DNA of 64,000 nt from UBA5336 sp038745855 (lineage in GTDB: Bacteria > Pseudomonadota > Alphaproteobacteria > Caulobacterales > Hyphomonadaceae). A program made the position numbers and the translations under genes. The stretch lies in the NCBI GenBank assembly GCA_038745855.1, contig JBCDLC010000011.1:13253-77252 (forward strand), read 5' to 3'. Numbering within the stretch: position 1 is the stretch's first letter; each line of letters starts with the position of its first letter. The notes under the pieces were generated by a model that searched no databases, had not been told where the DNA came from, and was given only the letters and a program-made list of their open reading frames with translations. Of the stretch, positions 27,675 to 35,688 are shown in pieces.

Positions 27675-28097
27675 ATGATCAACGAACCGATGTTCCTCCG
27701 GCACAGGGATGCCGTATGGCCGATTTTCTGGCCCTACTTCCTGTGGGCCATTGCGCGCTTCAACCGCTTCGTCGCAAGCCTCAACGCCCGAGGCATGACC
27801 TTCATCGACTACAAGATCACCCCTTGGGGCGGCATCAAGATCACAAGAACCACGTTCGGCCCCGGTTGGCGCTACGGCCTCTACACCCGCGCCGGCGCCT
27901 TCGATGAACTCGCGCCCCTTACTCCTCCCCTCGAACACTACCGGAAGCCCGACCCCGACATCGCGTCGCTCAACGTCGTCTTCGTGCACGTAAACCTCCT
28001 GCGCACGGCCCTCAAGGCCTGGACCCAAACCTACCGTCCGGCCGACCGGCGCCTCTCCACCTACCTCAGCGCCGGCCTCCCCCTCCCTCACACCTGA
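27675..28097 (+). CDS. uncharacterised paralogous protein, copy A
   Basis: A 140-residue protein of no family known to me, closely related to the protein at 31233-31652. The N-terminus is rich in Trp/Phe (MFLRH, VWPIFWPYFLW, then FNRF), likely a membrane-surface or single hydrophobic helix; a mixed strand region IKITRTTF and GLYTRAGA follows; the C-terminus is near identical in both copies (YLSAGLPLPHT). Differences between copies are mostly conservative (D/E, K/R, I/V), which supports this strand as coding over the long antisense frame. No catalytic motif. Translation probably starts without a leader. Confidence 0.72.
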   Translation: MINEPMFLRHRDAVWPIFWPYFLWAIARFNRFVASLNARGMTFIDYKITPWGGIKITRTTFGPGWRYGLYTRAGAFDELAPLTPPLEHYRKPDPDIASLNVVFVHVNLLRTALKAWTQTYRPADRRLSTYLSAGLPLPHT

Positions 28098-28231
28098 CCA
28101 GCCCCATCCCACAGACTTGAAAATCCAGCCCCCAACCGACGTGGCCCCCGCCCCGGCGGCCGAACGTGCTGGCAGGAACAAAGATAATCCCCCCCTTCCC
28201 TGGGGCGGGATGAGCCGGTACTCCACGGGCC

Positions 28232-29293
28232 ATGGACACTGCCACCGATGACGCGCCGAGACTTGCCGCTGCCATAAGGGCGATTGCCCGCGGCGAGACG
28301 CTCGTGCCCGAGACGGTGGAAGCGGCCATCGGCGAATTGCTGGCCGGAAAGGCTGCCCCCGAACAGGTGGGCGCATTTCTGACCGGGCTGGCCGTGAGGG
28401 GAGAGACGGCCGCCGAACTCATCGCCGGTGCGCGGGCCATGCGGTCCTCCGCCCACAAGGCCGATCTCAACGCCAGCGCGGACCAGCCCCTGCTGGATAC
28501 CTGCGGAACGGGCGGGCTAACCTGGACATCGCTCAACACGTCTACGGCCAGTGCCATCGTCCTGGCCGCCTGCGGTGTCCGCGTCGCTAAGCATGGCAAT
28601 CGGTCGGTGCCGCCGAAAACCGGCTCCGCTGACGTGCTCGAGGCGCTAGGCGTCGATCTCGACATGGATGCGGCGCGCGAGCGGCTTTGCATCGAGACCG
28701 CCGGGGTCACGTTCCTCTATGCCCGCAGCCATCACAGCGCCATGCGCCATGTGGCGCCGGTTCGCGCGAAGCTCGGCATCCGGACGCTGTTCAACCTGCT
28801 CGGCCCCCTGTCGAACCCGGCCGGGGCCAATCGCCAGGTGCTCGGCGTGTTCGCTCCAGAATGGGTGGACCCGATGGCCGAAGCACTCCTGGCACTCGGG
28901 GTCGAGCGCGCCTGGGTTGTCCACGGTACCGATGGGATCGACGAGGTGTCCATTGCCGGAGAGACCCAGGTCGCCGAGATCCAAAAGGGTGACACACGGC
29001 CCCGGCGCTTCACCCTGACGCCGGAGCAAGCGGGCCTTCCCCGAACGCCCCTCAAAGCGCTGGAAGGCAGCAGCCCGGAGGCAAATGCGGCCGCGATCAC
29101 CGCGCTTTTCGGCGGCGAGACGAGCCCTTTCCGGGATGCGGTCTGCCTCAACGTCGCCGCAGGACTGGTCGTCTGTGACGCCGCGCCCGACCTCGAAACA
29201 GGCGTCCGCCAAGCCGCAGCGGCAATCGATGGCGGAAAGGCCCGTGCAACGCTCGCGGCCCTGGTCGACGCCTCCCACGGACGCGGGGGCTGA
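28232..29293 (+). CDS. trpD: anthranilate phosphoribosyltransferase
   Basis: Transfers phosphoribosyl from PRPP to anthranilate in tryptophan synthesis. The 353-residue protein has the PRPP motif LDTCGTGG (about residues 88-95), the KHGNRSVPPKTGSADVLEALG region (a variant of the usual SSK), and FLYARSHHSAMRHVAPVR for anthranilate. It starts about 38 bases after the 3' block of cassette A and is 4 bases from trpC. trpE and trpG are not in the window. Confidence 0.95.
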   Translation: MDTATDDAPRLAAAIRAIARGETLVPETVEAAIGELLAGKAAPEQVGAFLTGLAVRGETAAELIAGARAMRSSAHKADLNASADQPLLDTCGTGGLTWTSLNTSTASAIVLAACGVRVAKHGNRSVPPKTGSADVLEALGVDLDMDAARERLCIETAGVTFLYARSHHSAMRHVAPVRAKLGIRTLFNLLGPLSNPAGANRQVLGVFAPEWVDPMAEALLALGVERAWVVHGTDGIDEVSIAGETQVAEIQKGDTRPRRFTLTPEQAGLPRTPLKALEGSSPEANAAAITALFGGETSPFRDAVCLNVAAGLVVCDAAPDLETGVRQAAAAIDGGKARATLAALVDASHGRGG

Positions 29294-29297
29294 CACG

Positions 29298-30119
29298 ATG
29301 ACAGTCTCCCAAACCGGCCCCGCAACCGGCACCGCGCTGGACGCCATTCTCGCCTACAAGGCCGATGAAGTGGCCGCCGCAAGCACGAAGACGCCGCTGT
29401 CAGAGATCAAGGCCCGGCTGGGCGATGCGCCCCCACCGCGGGGCTTCAAAGCCGCCCTCGATGCGGTGGTCGCACGCGGTGAAAACGGCCTGATCTGCGA
29501 GCTCAAACGCAAAAGCCCGTCCGCCGGTGACATCCTACCGGGAGCCGATCCGGTGGCGATCGCGAAGGATTACGAGGCCGGCGGCGCCGCCTGCCTTTCC
29601 ATCCTCACGGACGGCCCAAGCTTTGGAGGATCCCTGGCCGACCTCTCAGCAATCCGGTCAGCGGTGACGCTTCCCGTACTGCGCAAGGATTTCATGGTCG
29701 ATCCGTACCAGGTCTACGAAGCGCGGGCCCATGGTGCCGACGCCATCCTCGTGATCATGGCCGCACTGCCAGATACCCATGCCACAGATCTCATGGCCGC
29801 CGCGTTCGACCTCGGCATGGATGTTCTGGTCGAGACCCACAACAAGGCGGAACTGACACGCGCCCTCGACCTCGATTCGCGCGGACTGATCGGCGTGAAC
29901 AACCGTGATCTCACCAGAATGATTACCGATCTTTCCACGACCGAGTCGCTCGCCCCACTTATCCCATCCGGCCGGCCATTCGTCGCCGAAAGCGGCGTGA
30001 AGTCGGCTGCCGATATCCAGCGCCTCAAAGCCGCCGGCGCCCGAAGGTTCCTGGTGGGCGAGAGCCTCATGCTCTCTCCCGATCGCCGCGCCTCTACAGC
30101 CCGCCTGAGAGCGGCTTGA
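29298..30119 (+). CDS. trpC: indole-3-glycerol phosphate synthase
   Basis: TIM-barrel enzyme that closes the indole ring. The 273-residue protein has ICELKRKSPSAGDI (catalytic Glu/Lys), LRKDFMVDPYQVYEARAHGADAIL, IGVNNRDLTRM, ESGVKSA and FLVGESLM. ATG 29298 follows the trpD stop by 4 bases; a longer in-frame open stretch is the trpD gene read in another frame. The trpDC-lexA order is seen in several alphaproteobacteria, but lexA has its own operator here. Confidence 0.96.
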   Translation: MTVSQTGPATGTALDAILAYKADEVAAASTKTPLSEIKARLGDAPPPRGFKAALDAVVARGENGLICELKRKSPSAGDILPGADPVAIAKDYEAGGAACLSILTDGPSFGGSLADLSAIRSAVTLPVLRKDFMVDPYQVYEARAHGADAILVIMAALPDTHATDLMAAAFDLGMDVLVETHNKAELTRALDLDSRGLIGVNNRDLTRMITDLSTTESLAPLIPSGRPFVAESGVKSAADIQRLKAAGARRFLVGESLMLSPDRRASTARLRAA

Positions 30120-30145
30120 GGCGATTTACGCTTGACCCACAACGG

Positions 30146-30170
30146 GAACGATGGCAGAACACACGTGAAC
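30146..30170 (+). promoter_or_regulatory. LexA operator (SOS box) upstream of lexA
   Basis: GAAC at 30146-30149 and GAAC at 30157-30160 are separated by exactly 7 bases, the reverse-complement form of the alphaproteobacterial SOS box GTTC-N7-GTTC. A third GAAC at 30167-30170 follows with a 6-base gap. A TTGACC at 30132 may be the -35 element. Position just ahead of lexA indicates autoregulation. Confidence 0.85.
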
Positions 30171-30195
30171 AAATGATCTGCTGGAGGTGACGCCT

Positions 30196-30879
30196 GTGTT
30201 GACGGCTAAACAGAAAGAACTGCTGCTTTTTATCCATGAGCGGATCAAACAGGATGGGGTTTCTCCATCGTTTGATGAGATGAAGGAAGCGCTCAACCTT
30301 GCGTCCAAGTCAGGCATCCATCGCTTGATCACAGCGCTGGAAGAGAGAGGGTTCATTCGCAGATTGCCGAACCGGGCGCGCGCGCTGGAAGTGGTGAAGC
30401 TGCCGGAGTCGGCAACACCGTCTGCCCCTCCCGGTGGCCGCTATCCCTTCCGCCCTAGCGTTATCGATGGGGGTGCGCCGGTCGCAGGGCCCAGTCAGAT
30501 GATGCTGCCGGTTCTGGGCAAGATCGCTGCGGGTGTCCCGATTGCAGCGATCCAGCACGAACAGGACCGGATCCAGGTTCCCACCGAATATACCGACAAT
30601 GACGATCACTACGCGCTCCAGGTCGAGGGTGAGTCGATGATCGAGGCGGGCATCCAGGACGGTGACTACATCATTCTCAAGAAGACTGATGACGCGAACA
30701 CCGGCGACATCGTGGTGGCCTTGATCGACGAAGAAGAGGCGACCCTGAAGCGGCTCAGAAAGAAAGGCGCGTCCGTCGCCCTGGAGGCTGCGAACCCGGC
30801 TTTCGAAACACGCATCTTCGGGCCAGACCGCGTCCGCATCCAGGGCCGACTGGTCGCCCTCATCCGCCGCTACGAGTAA
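30196..30879 (+). CDS. lexA: SOS transcriptional repressor LexA
   Basis: Represses DNA-damage genes and self-cleaves when RecA filament forms. The 227-residue protein has an N-terminal winged helix (LTAKQKELLLFIHERIKQDG, SKSGIHRLITALEERGFIRRL), a linker, the cleavage site Ala-Gly at about 112-113 (KIAAGVP), catalytic Ser about 147 (GESMIEAG) and Lys about 185 (ATLKRL). Start is GTG 30196, because a strong GGAGGTGA lies 6 bases upstream and it yields the usual MLTAKQ N-terminus; GTG 30187 overlaps that site and is less likely. Confidence 0.95.
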   Translation: MLTAKQKELLLFIHERIKQDGVSPSFDEMKEALNLASKSGIHRLITALEERGFIRRLPNRARALEVVKLPESATPSAPPGGRYPFRPSVIDGGAPVAGPSQMMLPVLGKIAAGVPIAAIQHEQDRIQVPTEYTDNDDHYALQVEGESMIEAGIQDGDYIILKKTDDANTGDIVVALIDEEEATLKRLRKKGASVALEAANPAFETRIFGPDRVRIQGRLVALIRRYE

Positions 30880-31135
30880 CGCTTTTCCAGCCCTGGCGGA
30901 AACGCGTCCCAGGCAAGACTCGCCCGCTTGCGTGGCCCGTGCCGCCTTTGTCCAGAACGTGCAGGCTATCGGCGCAGGGAAAACAGCGGGGTGCTGTTCT
31001 CGTGGCGGAAACCATTTCCGCCTTGTGCGAGCGCCCTGTCAGGATGTTTGAGGCGACGCCCCGTTGACGTCGATCGTCGCCTGCTGCGTTCCGTTCTGGC
31101 TGCCGGATCGGTTGCCATCCTAGGCACCCGAAAAG
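30880..31135. other. spacer downstream of lexA with no recognised gene
   Basis: Between lexA and the second cassette there are about 256 bases without a supported gene. Plus-strand frames here lack a start with ribosome binding site and lack family resemblance. No tRNA or clear terminator hairpin with T-run was found. I cannot exclude a decayed gene. Confidence 0.5.
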
Positions 31136-31232
31136 AACTTATCCCCCAGAAAAATCGGCCAACGCATTGTAATTATTGGACTCCCGGAAAACTTATCCTC
31201 CCCCTCTGGGGCGGTGGTATACTCCCGGTCAA
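31136..31232 (+). promoter_or_regulatory. conserved 5' block of cassette B, probable leaderless promoter
   Basis: AACTTATCC at 31136 and 31190 (again 54 bases apart), CCCCTCTGGGG with short self-complementarity, GCGGTGG and TATACT at 31218-31223, ATG at 31233. Same architecture as in copy A, with no ribosome binding site between the TATACT and the ATG. Confidence 0.6.
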
Positions 31233-31652
31233 ATGATCAATGATCCCATGTTTCTCCGGCACAAGGATGTCGTGTGGCCCGTGTTCTGGCCGCTCTTCCT
31301 GTGGGCCTGCGGGCGCTTTCACCGCGTCGCCAAAGCGCTGAACGCGCGCGGGATCTACATCATGGAAATCACCATCAACGCGTGGGGCACCATCAAGATC
31401 ACACGCACCTCGTGGGCCCACGACTGGCGCCACGGCCTCTACGCCCGCGCCGGCGCCTACGACCAGCTCGAACCGTTGTCCCCGCTCCAGCAAGACCAAA
31501 ACCCCACCCCCGACATCGCCGCGCTCAACATCATCTACTGGCGCCCCAACGCCCTGCGCACGGCCCAAAAGGCCTGGACCCAATCCTTCCGTCCAGCCCC
31601 CCGCCGCCGCGCCACCTACCTCAGCGCAGGCCTACCGCTCCCCCACACCTGA
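31233..31652 (+). CDS. uncharacterised paralogous protein, copy B
   Basis: A 139-residue paralog of the protein at 27675-28097. Shared blocks: MIN-PMFLRH, VWP-FWP-FLW, LNARG, IKITRT, GLY-RAGA, LRTA-KAWTQ and YLSAGLPLPHT. The aromatic N-terminus suggests membrane association. Copy B has more Trp in the middle (for example IYWRPNALRTAQ). No known domain or active site is visible. The antisense strand is also open but its product is low complexity and the substitution pattern favours this strand. Confidence 0.72.
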   Translation: MINDPMFLRHKDVVWPVFWPLFLWACGRFHRVAKALNARGIYIMEITINAWGTIKITRTSWAHDWRHGLYARAGAYDQLEPLSPLQQDQNPTPDIAALNIIYWRPNALRTAQKAWTQSFRPAPRRRATYLSAGLPLPHT

Positions 31653-31827
31653 CTAGACGCGTCCGAAATGCGGCAAAACCCAACCCGATAACCGACGCGG
31701 CTTCGCCCCGGCGGCCAAACCCGCTGGCAAAAACAAAGGACACCGCCCAAAACGGCTAGCTTGCGCTCAAATCCCACTTAACAACCAGCGCCCCGCCCCG
31801 ACGCGCAGCGTCGCAAGGCCAAAACCC

Positions 31828-31918
31828 GATCCATCGCGTAGCGAAGCGCGCCAGCGCGCAGCCCAGCGGGCGATCCAAACATAAAGCCCGCCGGCGCAAC
31901 TGCGCCGCCCCCGCGGAG
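31828..31918. repeat. 91-base GC-rich direct repeat, unit 1
   Basis: Begins GATCCATCGCGTAGCG and ends CCCCCGCGGAG. It contains several small dyads, for example GCGCGCCAGCGCGC and GGCGCAACTGCGCC, so the transcript would fold strongly. Unit 2 starts 168 bases later. The GCGnAGCG-type core resembles dispersed palindromic repeats of GC-rich bacteria. Confidence 0.8.
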
Positions 31919-31995
31919 GCGCCACGCGCCGCGAGCGACATAAACTGCCCCAAGCCGAGAGGGAGAAATTCAGAAAGCCCCACAGTCTTGAACTC

Positions 31996-32086
31996 GATCC
32001 ATCGCGTAGCGGAGCACGCCAGCGCGCAGCCCAGCGGGAGATCAAGGCATCAAGCCCGCCGGCGCAACTGCGCCGCCCCCGCGGAG
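31996..32086. repeat. 91-base GC-rich direct repeat, unit 2
   Basis: Matches unit 1 along its whole length with only scattered substitutions and no gaps. It carries the same GGCGCAACTGCGCC hairpin. The 77 bases between the units are not repeated. Confidence 0.8.
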
Positions 32087-32126
32087 CCATCCGCGAAGCG
32101 GATCTGGCGTGAGCGACAAGAATAGC

Positions 32127-32624
32127 CTATGTCACCGTTCCCTTGTCGATCCGGCGAAACGGTTTGGGGGCGGCGGTCGCGGTTGCTTTCGCCACCAACT
32201 TGCCGTCGGGGTCGAAGCATTCCGCTTCCATAAAGGCCGCGCTCTTGCCCATTTTCAGGATCCGCGCCTCGACACGGGCGGGCCCTGGGAAAAGCGGTCT
32301 CAGGAAGGAAGTTTTCAGCTCCAGCGTCGGCGCGGTCATCGTGACGTTTGACGCAATGATCACGCAGGTGCTCATCGCCTCATCGAGCATTGCGGAGATG
32401 AAGCCGCCCTGTATCGCGCCGGTTGGGTTGGAAAAGCTTGGGCTGACCTCGAAGGCCATGGTTAGCGCCTGGTTCGTTTGGTTCACGCCGGTCAAGCGCA
32501 TGCCCAACGTATCGGAGCAGGGCGGGCGTTTCTTCGATCCCTGGAACCGGGCGAGCATGTCGGCATCGCTCACCCGAGCTGGACCCGCAGCGCTGTCCCC
32601 TAGATCAGGCGGGCGATCCGCCAC
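32127..32624 (-). CDS. hotdog-fold thioesterase (PaaI family)
   Basis: A 165-residue protein of the PaaI/YbgC-like acyl-CoA thioesterase group. Visible: MTFEVSP-like strand (LTMAFEVSPSFSNP), NPTGAIQGGFISAMLDEAMS (hot-dog helix with the usual Gly and acidic residue) and LELKTSFLRPL. The first start is GTG 32624, 4 bases after the sspB stop; an ATG at 32558 is an alternative that would remove a disordered N-terminus. Substrate unknown. Confidence 0.85.
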   Translation of the reverse strand: MADRPPDLGDSAAGPARVSDADMLARFQGSKKRPPCSDTLGMRLTGVNQTNQALTMAFEVSPSFSNPTGAIQGGFISAMLDEAMSTCVIIASNVTMTAPTLELKTSFLRPLFPGPARVEARILKMGKSAAFMEAECFDPDGKLVAKATATAAPKPFRRIDKGTVT

Positions 32625-32628
32625 GGCT

Positions 32629-33102
32629 CTAGCGTTTCCGGAAAGCGTCGAGGTTCACCACGGTGTCCCCAGTCTCACTCACCATGTTGCTAGCGTCCAC
32701 CATGTCGGGCTCGCCCACGGGGCCAAGCACATCGTTATCGCCGCCGGATCCGTTTTCGAATGTCAGGCCGAAATTGACAGATGGGTCGACAAATCGGGAC
32801 ACGGCGGAGAACGGGATATACAGGTGTTGCGGCACGCCGGCGAATTTGAGCACCACTTCGAAGTGGCTATCGCTGATTTCCAGGTCCCAGAACTGGTGCT
32901 GGATCACGATCGTCATTTCGTGGGGGAACCGCTCGACCAGGTGGTCAGCCATCTTCACGCCAGGCGCCTTGGTCACGAAGGTGATGTAGAAATGGTGGTC
33001 GCCCAGCATTCCGCCATTGCCTTCGATCTTGCGCAGGGCTTCCCGAATGACCCCGCGCAGCGCCGCCTGGGTTAAGCCCTCATACCCAATGAAATCCGTC
33101 AA
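32629..33102 (-). CDS. sspB: ClpXP adaptor protein SspB (alpha type)
   Basis: SspB delivers ssrA-tagged and other substrates to ClpXP. The 157-residue protein has the alpha-type features: IGYEGLTQAALRGVIREAL N-terminus, HHFYITFVTKAPGVKM, ERFPHEMTIVIQHQFWDL, IPFSAVSRFVDPSV, and a flexible C-terminal tail ending VVNLDAFRKR, which in the family binds ClpX. It is cotranscribed with the downstream thioesterase. Confidence 0.95.
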   Translation of the reverse strand: MTDFIGYEGLTQAALRGVIREALRKIEGNGGMLGDHHFYITFVTKAPGVKMADHLVERFPHEMTIVIQHQFWDLEISDSHFEVVLKFAGVPQHLYIPFSAVSRFVDPSVNFGLTFENGSGGDNDVLGPVGEPDMVDASNMVSETGDTVVNLDAFRKR

Positions 33103-33226
33103 GCACCCCTCCGTGCACTATGGAACAGCAAACTAGGCGCCTGCCCCACAGCCATCAATCCGCTTCATTCCCTGCGCGAGCACAATTCGTTGAAGATCAC
33201 ACAGGCGCCGAAAGTTCGAGCCGATG

Positions 33227-34375
33227 TCATAGGGGTTCGTCATCCCCGATGAAACCGTCAGGTACCACGCGCACCGATTCGGAGCCAGATGTGATGCAAT
33301 CGGGGCACACAGGACGCCCATCCGTCCCATCGGAACCGCCCGAGACCAGCTCTGACAGCGCCGCTTCCCCGGTGCGGATGGATGAAATCCGGTTGAGGGC
33401 TTTGACCAGCCGGTCGAAGGTGTCTCCATCGCGCCGGTGAAACGCCATGGCATCGACGGCTTCTGCGTAGAGCAACTGGGCCGCTTCGAGGTTGCCAGAC
33501 GCCTCAGCGCAGGCTCCCGCATTGTGCCGAACGCCAGGCGCCTGGGGATAGGCGACCACAAGGTCGGTCCAGATGCGGCAGCTCATGTCCTGGTTGCCAT
33601 CGCCCGCGGCCTCGACGGCTTGAGCAAACCTGGGATCGGCCCGCGCTTCCGGATCGATCGCCTCTGCCACCAGTGGCGCCTTCGCGCGATTATTGTAAGG
33701 GGCAATATCAAGCCGAATGTCAGACAGTGTGTCCCGAAGTGCCTGCTGCACAAGGTCGTGGGTCAGATATCCGGACGAGCCACCAAACCGGTCGTAATAA
33801 TCGCGATAGGGTCCATAGCCCCGCTTTCTCTTGCCGGCGTATTTCCCCGTGATGATTTTCACATCATCGCAGTCATGCTCACCGGCATGGCCCTGATAGG
33901 TCTCGTAGAAAACGACCGCACCATCCCGCACATCGGTCAAACGGATACGCACCGCAGCGTCGACATCCACGTCGATGCAGGCCTGCAGCACTTCGGCCCG
34001 GTGTTCACAGTCGAAGAGGCCATCCCACTCGACGCATTTCTTCTTGGTTCTCGTGTATTCGTCCACGTCCACCGCGAGGATATCTACAGTCCCGGAATAG
34101 CGGCCGCCATAGGTTCCTTCGGGCGCTGCCGGATCATGGACGATGAACCACGGCCCGCCATCGAAATCGGCGTTCAGCAACATGCCCTCAAGAGCGCCCG
34201 CGTACCAATCGCCCTGGGGACCCGCGAAATAGCCCACCGACACGGTCCTATAGGCTGCAGCCTCGGGCGCTCCGGCGGGCACGCGCGCCAGATAGCTGAT
34301 GCCTGGCGTGCTGCAGGCCGCCGCCAAAAGGCTCAGCGCGGCGACGCTTGCTATCCTGCCAAGTGTCCGTCCCAC
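33227..34375 (-). CDS. lipoprotein of unknown function
   Basis: A 382-residue putative lipoprotein: with GTG 34375 the N-terminus is a signal peptide ending LLAAAC. That GTG is preceded by AAAGGAGA at 8 bases, which decides the start over a TTG 27 bases upstream. The body contains strand-rich sequence (TVSVGYFAGPQGDWYAG), a Cys pair region (KKCVEWDGLFDCEHRAEVLQAC), DAAVRIRLTDVRDGAVVFYETY, and a C-terminal helical TPR-like part (NLEAAQLLYAEAVDAM). The middle is loosely reminiscent of CsgG/LpoB-type periplasmic domains, but I cannot assign a family. Confidence 0.72.
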   Translation of the reverse strand: MGRTLGRIASVAALSLLAAACSTPGISYLARVPAGAPEAAAYRTVSVGYFAGPQGDWYAGALEGMLLNADFDGGPWFIVHDPAAPEGTYGGRYSGTVDILAVDVDEYTRTKKKCVEWDGLFDCEHRAEVLQACIDVDVDAAVRIRLTDVRDGAVVFYETYQGHAGEHDCDDVKIITGKYAGKRKRGYGPYRDYYDRFGGSSGYLTHDLVQQALRDTLSDIRLDIAPYNNRAKAPLVAEAIDPEARADPRFAQAVEAAGDGNQDMSCRIWTDLVVAYPQAPGVRHNAGACAEASGNLEAAQLLYAEAVDAMAFHRRDGDTFDRLVKALNRISSIRTGEAALSELVSGGSDGTDGRPVCPDCITSGSESVRVVPDGFIGDDEPL

Positions 34376-34556
34376 GGGAATATCTCCTTTGGTCAGGCCC
34401 AACCATCAGCCCCACGGTTTGAACACGGCCTGAACCAGGCTGTACTTCCCCACTCCCTTCTTTCAAAGACCGCACATTGCGCGCTACGGTTCGGCGCGAA
34501 GCGATCGGGGCGGAACAAACCTCGGCAAGAAAGAGACCCCAGGAGGCCATCACCTA

Positions 34557-35684
34557 ATGACCGAAACCGTCCATCCCGACGCAGCCCCCCTGTTCCAGCC
34601 CTTCACGTGCCGGTCCATGACGGTCCCCAATCGTATCGCCATGGCGCCCATGACCCGCTCTTTTTCTCCCGGCGGAATCCCCGGGGAAAACGTCGCCGAA
34701 TATTATGCCCGCCGCGCAGCCGCCGATGTCGGACTGCTCATCACAGAAGGGACGACCACCGATCGGCCGGGCGCATCGAACGATCCGAACGTGCCCAATT
34801 TCCATGCCGAGGACAGCCTCCAGGGCTGGCAGCACGTGGTCGACGCGGTGCATGCAGAGGGCGGCAAGATCGCTCCGCAACTCTGGCATGTGGGCATGAT
34901 GCGCAAACCCGGCACAGGGCCGGATCCAGACGCCGTCTCCGATGGCCCCTCGGGCAAGACCCACAAGGGCAAGCAGGTCCAACCTGAACCCACCGAGCGC
35001 GACGTGGCAGACATGGTTGCCGCCTATGCCCGGGCGGCTCGTGAAGCGAAGCGGCTTGGCTTCGACTGTATCGAGATCCATGGCGCCCATGGCTATCTGA
35101 TCGACGAGTTCTTCTGGGGCATCATGAACACCCGCTCCGACCGCTATGGCGGTGACCTTATCCAACGGGCGACTTTTGCCGGAGAAGTCATTGCCGAGTG
35201 CCGCAAGGCCGTGGGTCGGGACATGCCGATCATTCTCCGCTGGAGCCAGTGGAAACAGCAGGATTACGCCGCGCGCCTGGCGGAAACGCCCCGGGAAATG
35301 GAAGCCTTCCTCCGCGTCTTCGTCGATGCCGGTGTCGACATACTCCACGCCTCCCAGCGCCGGTTCTGGGAAGCAGAGTTTCCCGAGATCGATGGCGAGA
35401 ACGGCCTCAACCTCGCAGGCTGGTGCAAGAAACTCACGGGGCTACCGTCGATCACCGTCGGCTCGGTCGGGCTCAGCTCTGACTTCATTGGCGCGTTCCG
35501 CGGCGAGGATAGCAAGACCCGTCCCATCGCCGACGCCATTGAACGGCTGGACCGCGGCGAATACGACCTCATGGCTGTCGGTCGCGCACTCCTGCAAGAC
35601 CCGCTCTGGGCCGAGAAGGTCAAGCATGGCCGCATGGAGGAGCTTTCCGACTATGACGCCTCGGCCCTCAAGGTGCTATACTGA
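34557..35684 (+). CDS. NADH:flavin oxidoreductase, Old Yellow Enzyme family
   Basis: FMN-dependent ene-reductase, 375 residues. Visible: PNRIAMAPMTRSF (FMN phosphate strand), LLITEGT, APQLWHVGMM, the catalytic HGAHGYLIDEFFW (His/His-Asn variant region), NTRSDRYGGD, and C-terminal LMAVGRALLQDPLW. An AGGAGG lies 11 bases before the ATG. It reduces activated alkenes; the physiological substrate is unknown. The next gene begins 4 bases after its stop. Confidence 0.92.
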   Translation: MTETVHPDAAPLFQPFTCRSMTVPNRIAMAPMTRSFSPGGIPGENVAEYYARRAAADVGLLITEGTTTDRPGASNDPNVPNFHAEDSLQGWQHVVDAVHAEGGKIAPQLWHVGMMRKPGTGPDPDAVSDGPSGKTHKGKQVQPEPTERDVADMVAAYARAAREAKRLGFDCIEIHGAHGYLIDEFFWGIMNTRSDRYGGDLIQRATFAGEVIAECRKAVGRDMPIILRWSQWKQQDYAARLAETPREMEAFLRVFVDAGVDILHASQRRFWEAEFPEIDGENGLNLAGWCKKLTGLPSITVGSVGLSSDFIGAFRGEDSKTRPIADAIERLDRGEYDLMAVGRALLQDPLWAEKVKHGRMEELSDYDASALKVLY

Positions 35685-35688
35685 CCCC

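Larger units (their letters stand above)
27576..28193 (+). repeat. paralogous cassette, copy A (promoter block + gene + 3' block)
   Basis: This region and 31134-31740 share an ungapped ~100-base 5' block, a homologous reading frame, and a 3' block (AACCGACG ... GGCGGCC ... GCTGGCA ... AACAAAG at about 28133-28192 here). The copies are direct repeats about 3.56 kb apart and bracket trpD-trpC-lexA. No transposase, terminal inverted repeat or target-site duplication could be found by eye, so this looks like a duplicated gene cassette and not a standard insertion sequence. Confidence 0.75.
31134..31740 (+). repeat. paralogous cassette, copy B (promoter block + gene + 3' block)
   Basis: Direct repeat of 27576-28193. 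The 5' block aligns without gaps over about 100 bases, the reading frames are homologous, and the 3' block (AACCGACGCGG ... CCCCGGCGGCC ... GCTGGCA ... AACAAAGG, about 31689-31740) matches copy A with few changes. Divergence between copies is substantial in the gene, so the duplication is not recent or was selected to diverge. Confidence 0.75.
31741..32126. other. intergenic region holding two GC-rich direct repeats
   Basis: This 386-base gap between cassette B and the thioesterase gene contains the two 91-base repeats listed separately. A minus-strand frame across it encodes the repeat twice as Arg/Ala/Ser-rich sequence, typical of translated GC-rich repeat DNA and not of a real protein. Another hairpin, ATCCGC-GAA-GCGGAT, lies at about 32089-32103 just before the thioesterase stop. 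Confidence 0.6.

Noticed and set aside
27618..28376. Long open frame antisense to cassette A and into trpD
   Set aside because: Translation is Gly/Arg/Glu-rich shadow sequence; conservation with copy B fits the plus strand better.
30928..31236. Plus-strand frame between lexA and cassette B
   Set aside because: No ribosome binding site, no similarity, and it runs into the conserved promoter block.
31173..31583. Antisense frame through cassette B
   Set aside because: Mirror image of the plus-strand paralog; same reason as copy A.
31767..32090. Minus-strand frame encoding an internally repeated protein
   Set aside because: It is the translation of the two 91-base DNA repeats; composition is Arg/Ala/Ser-rich with no family likeness.
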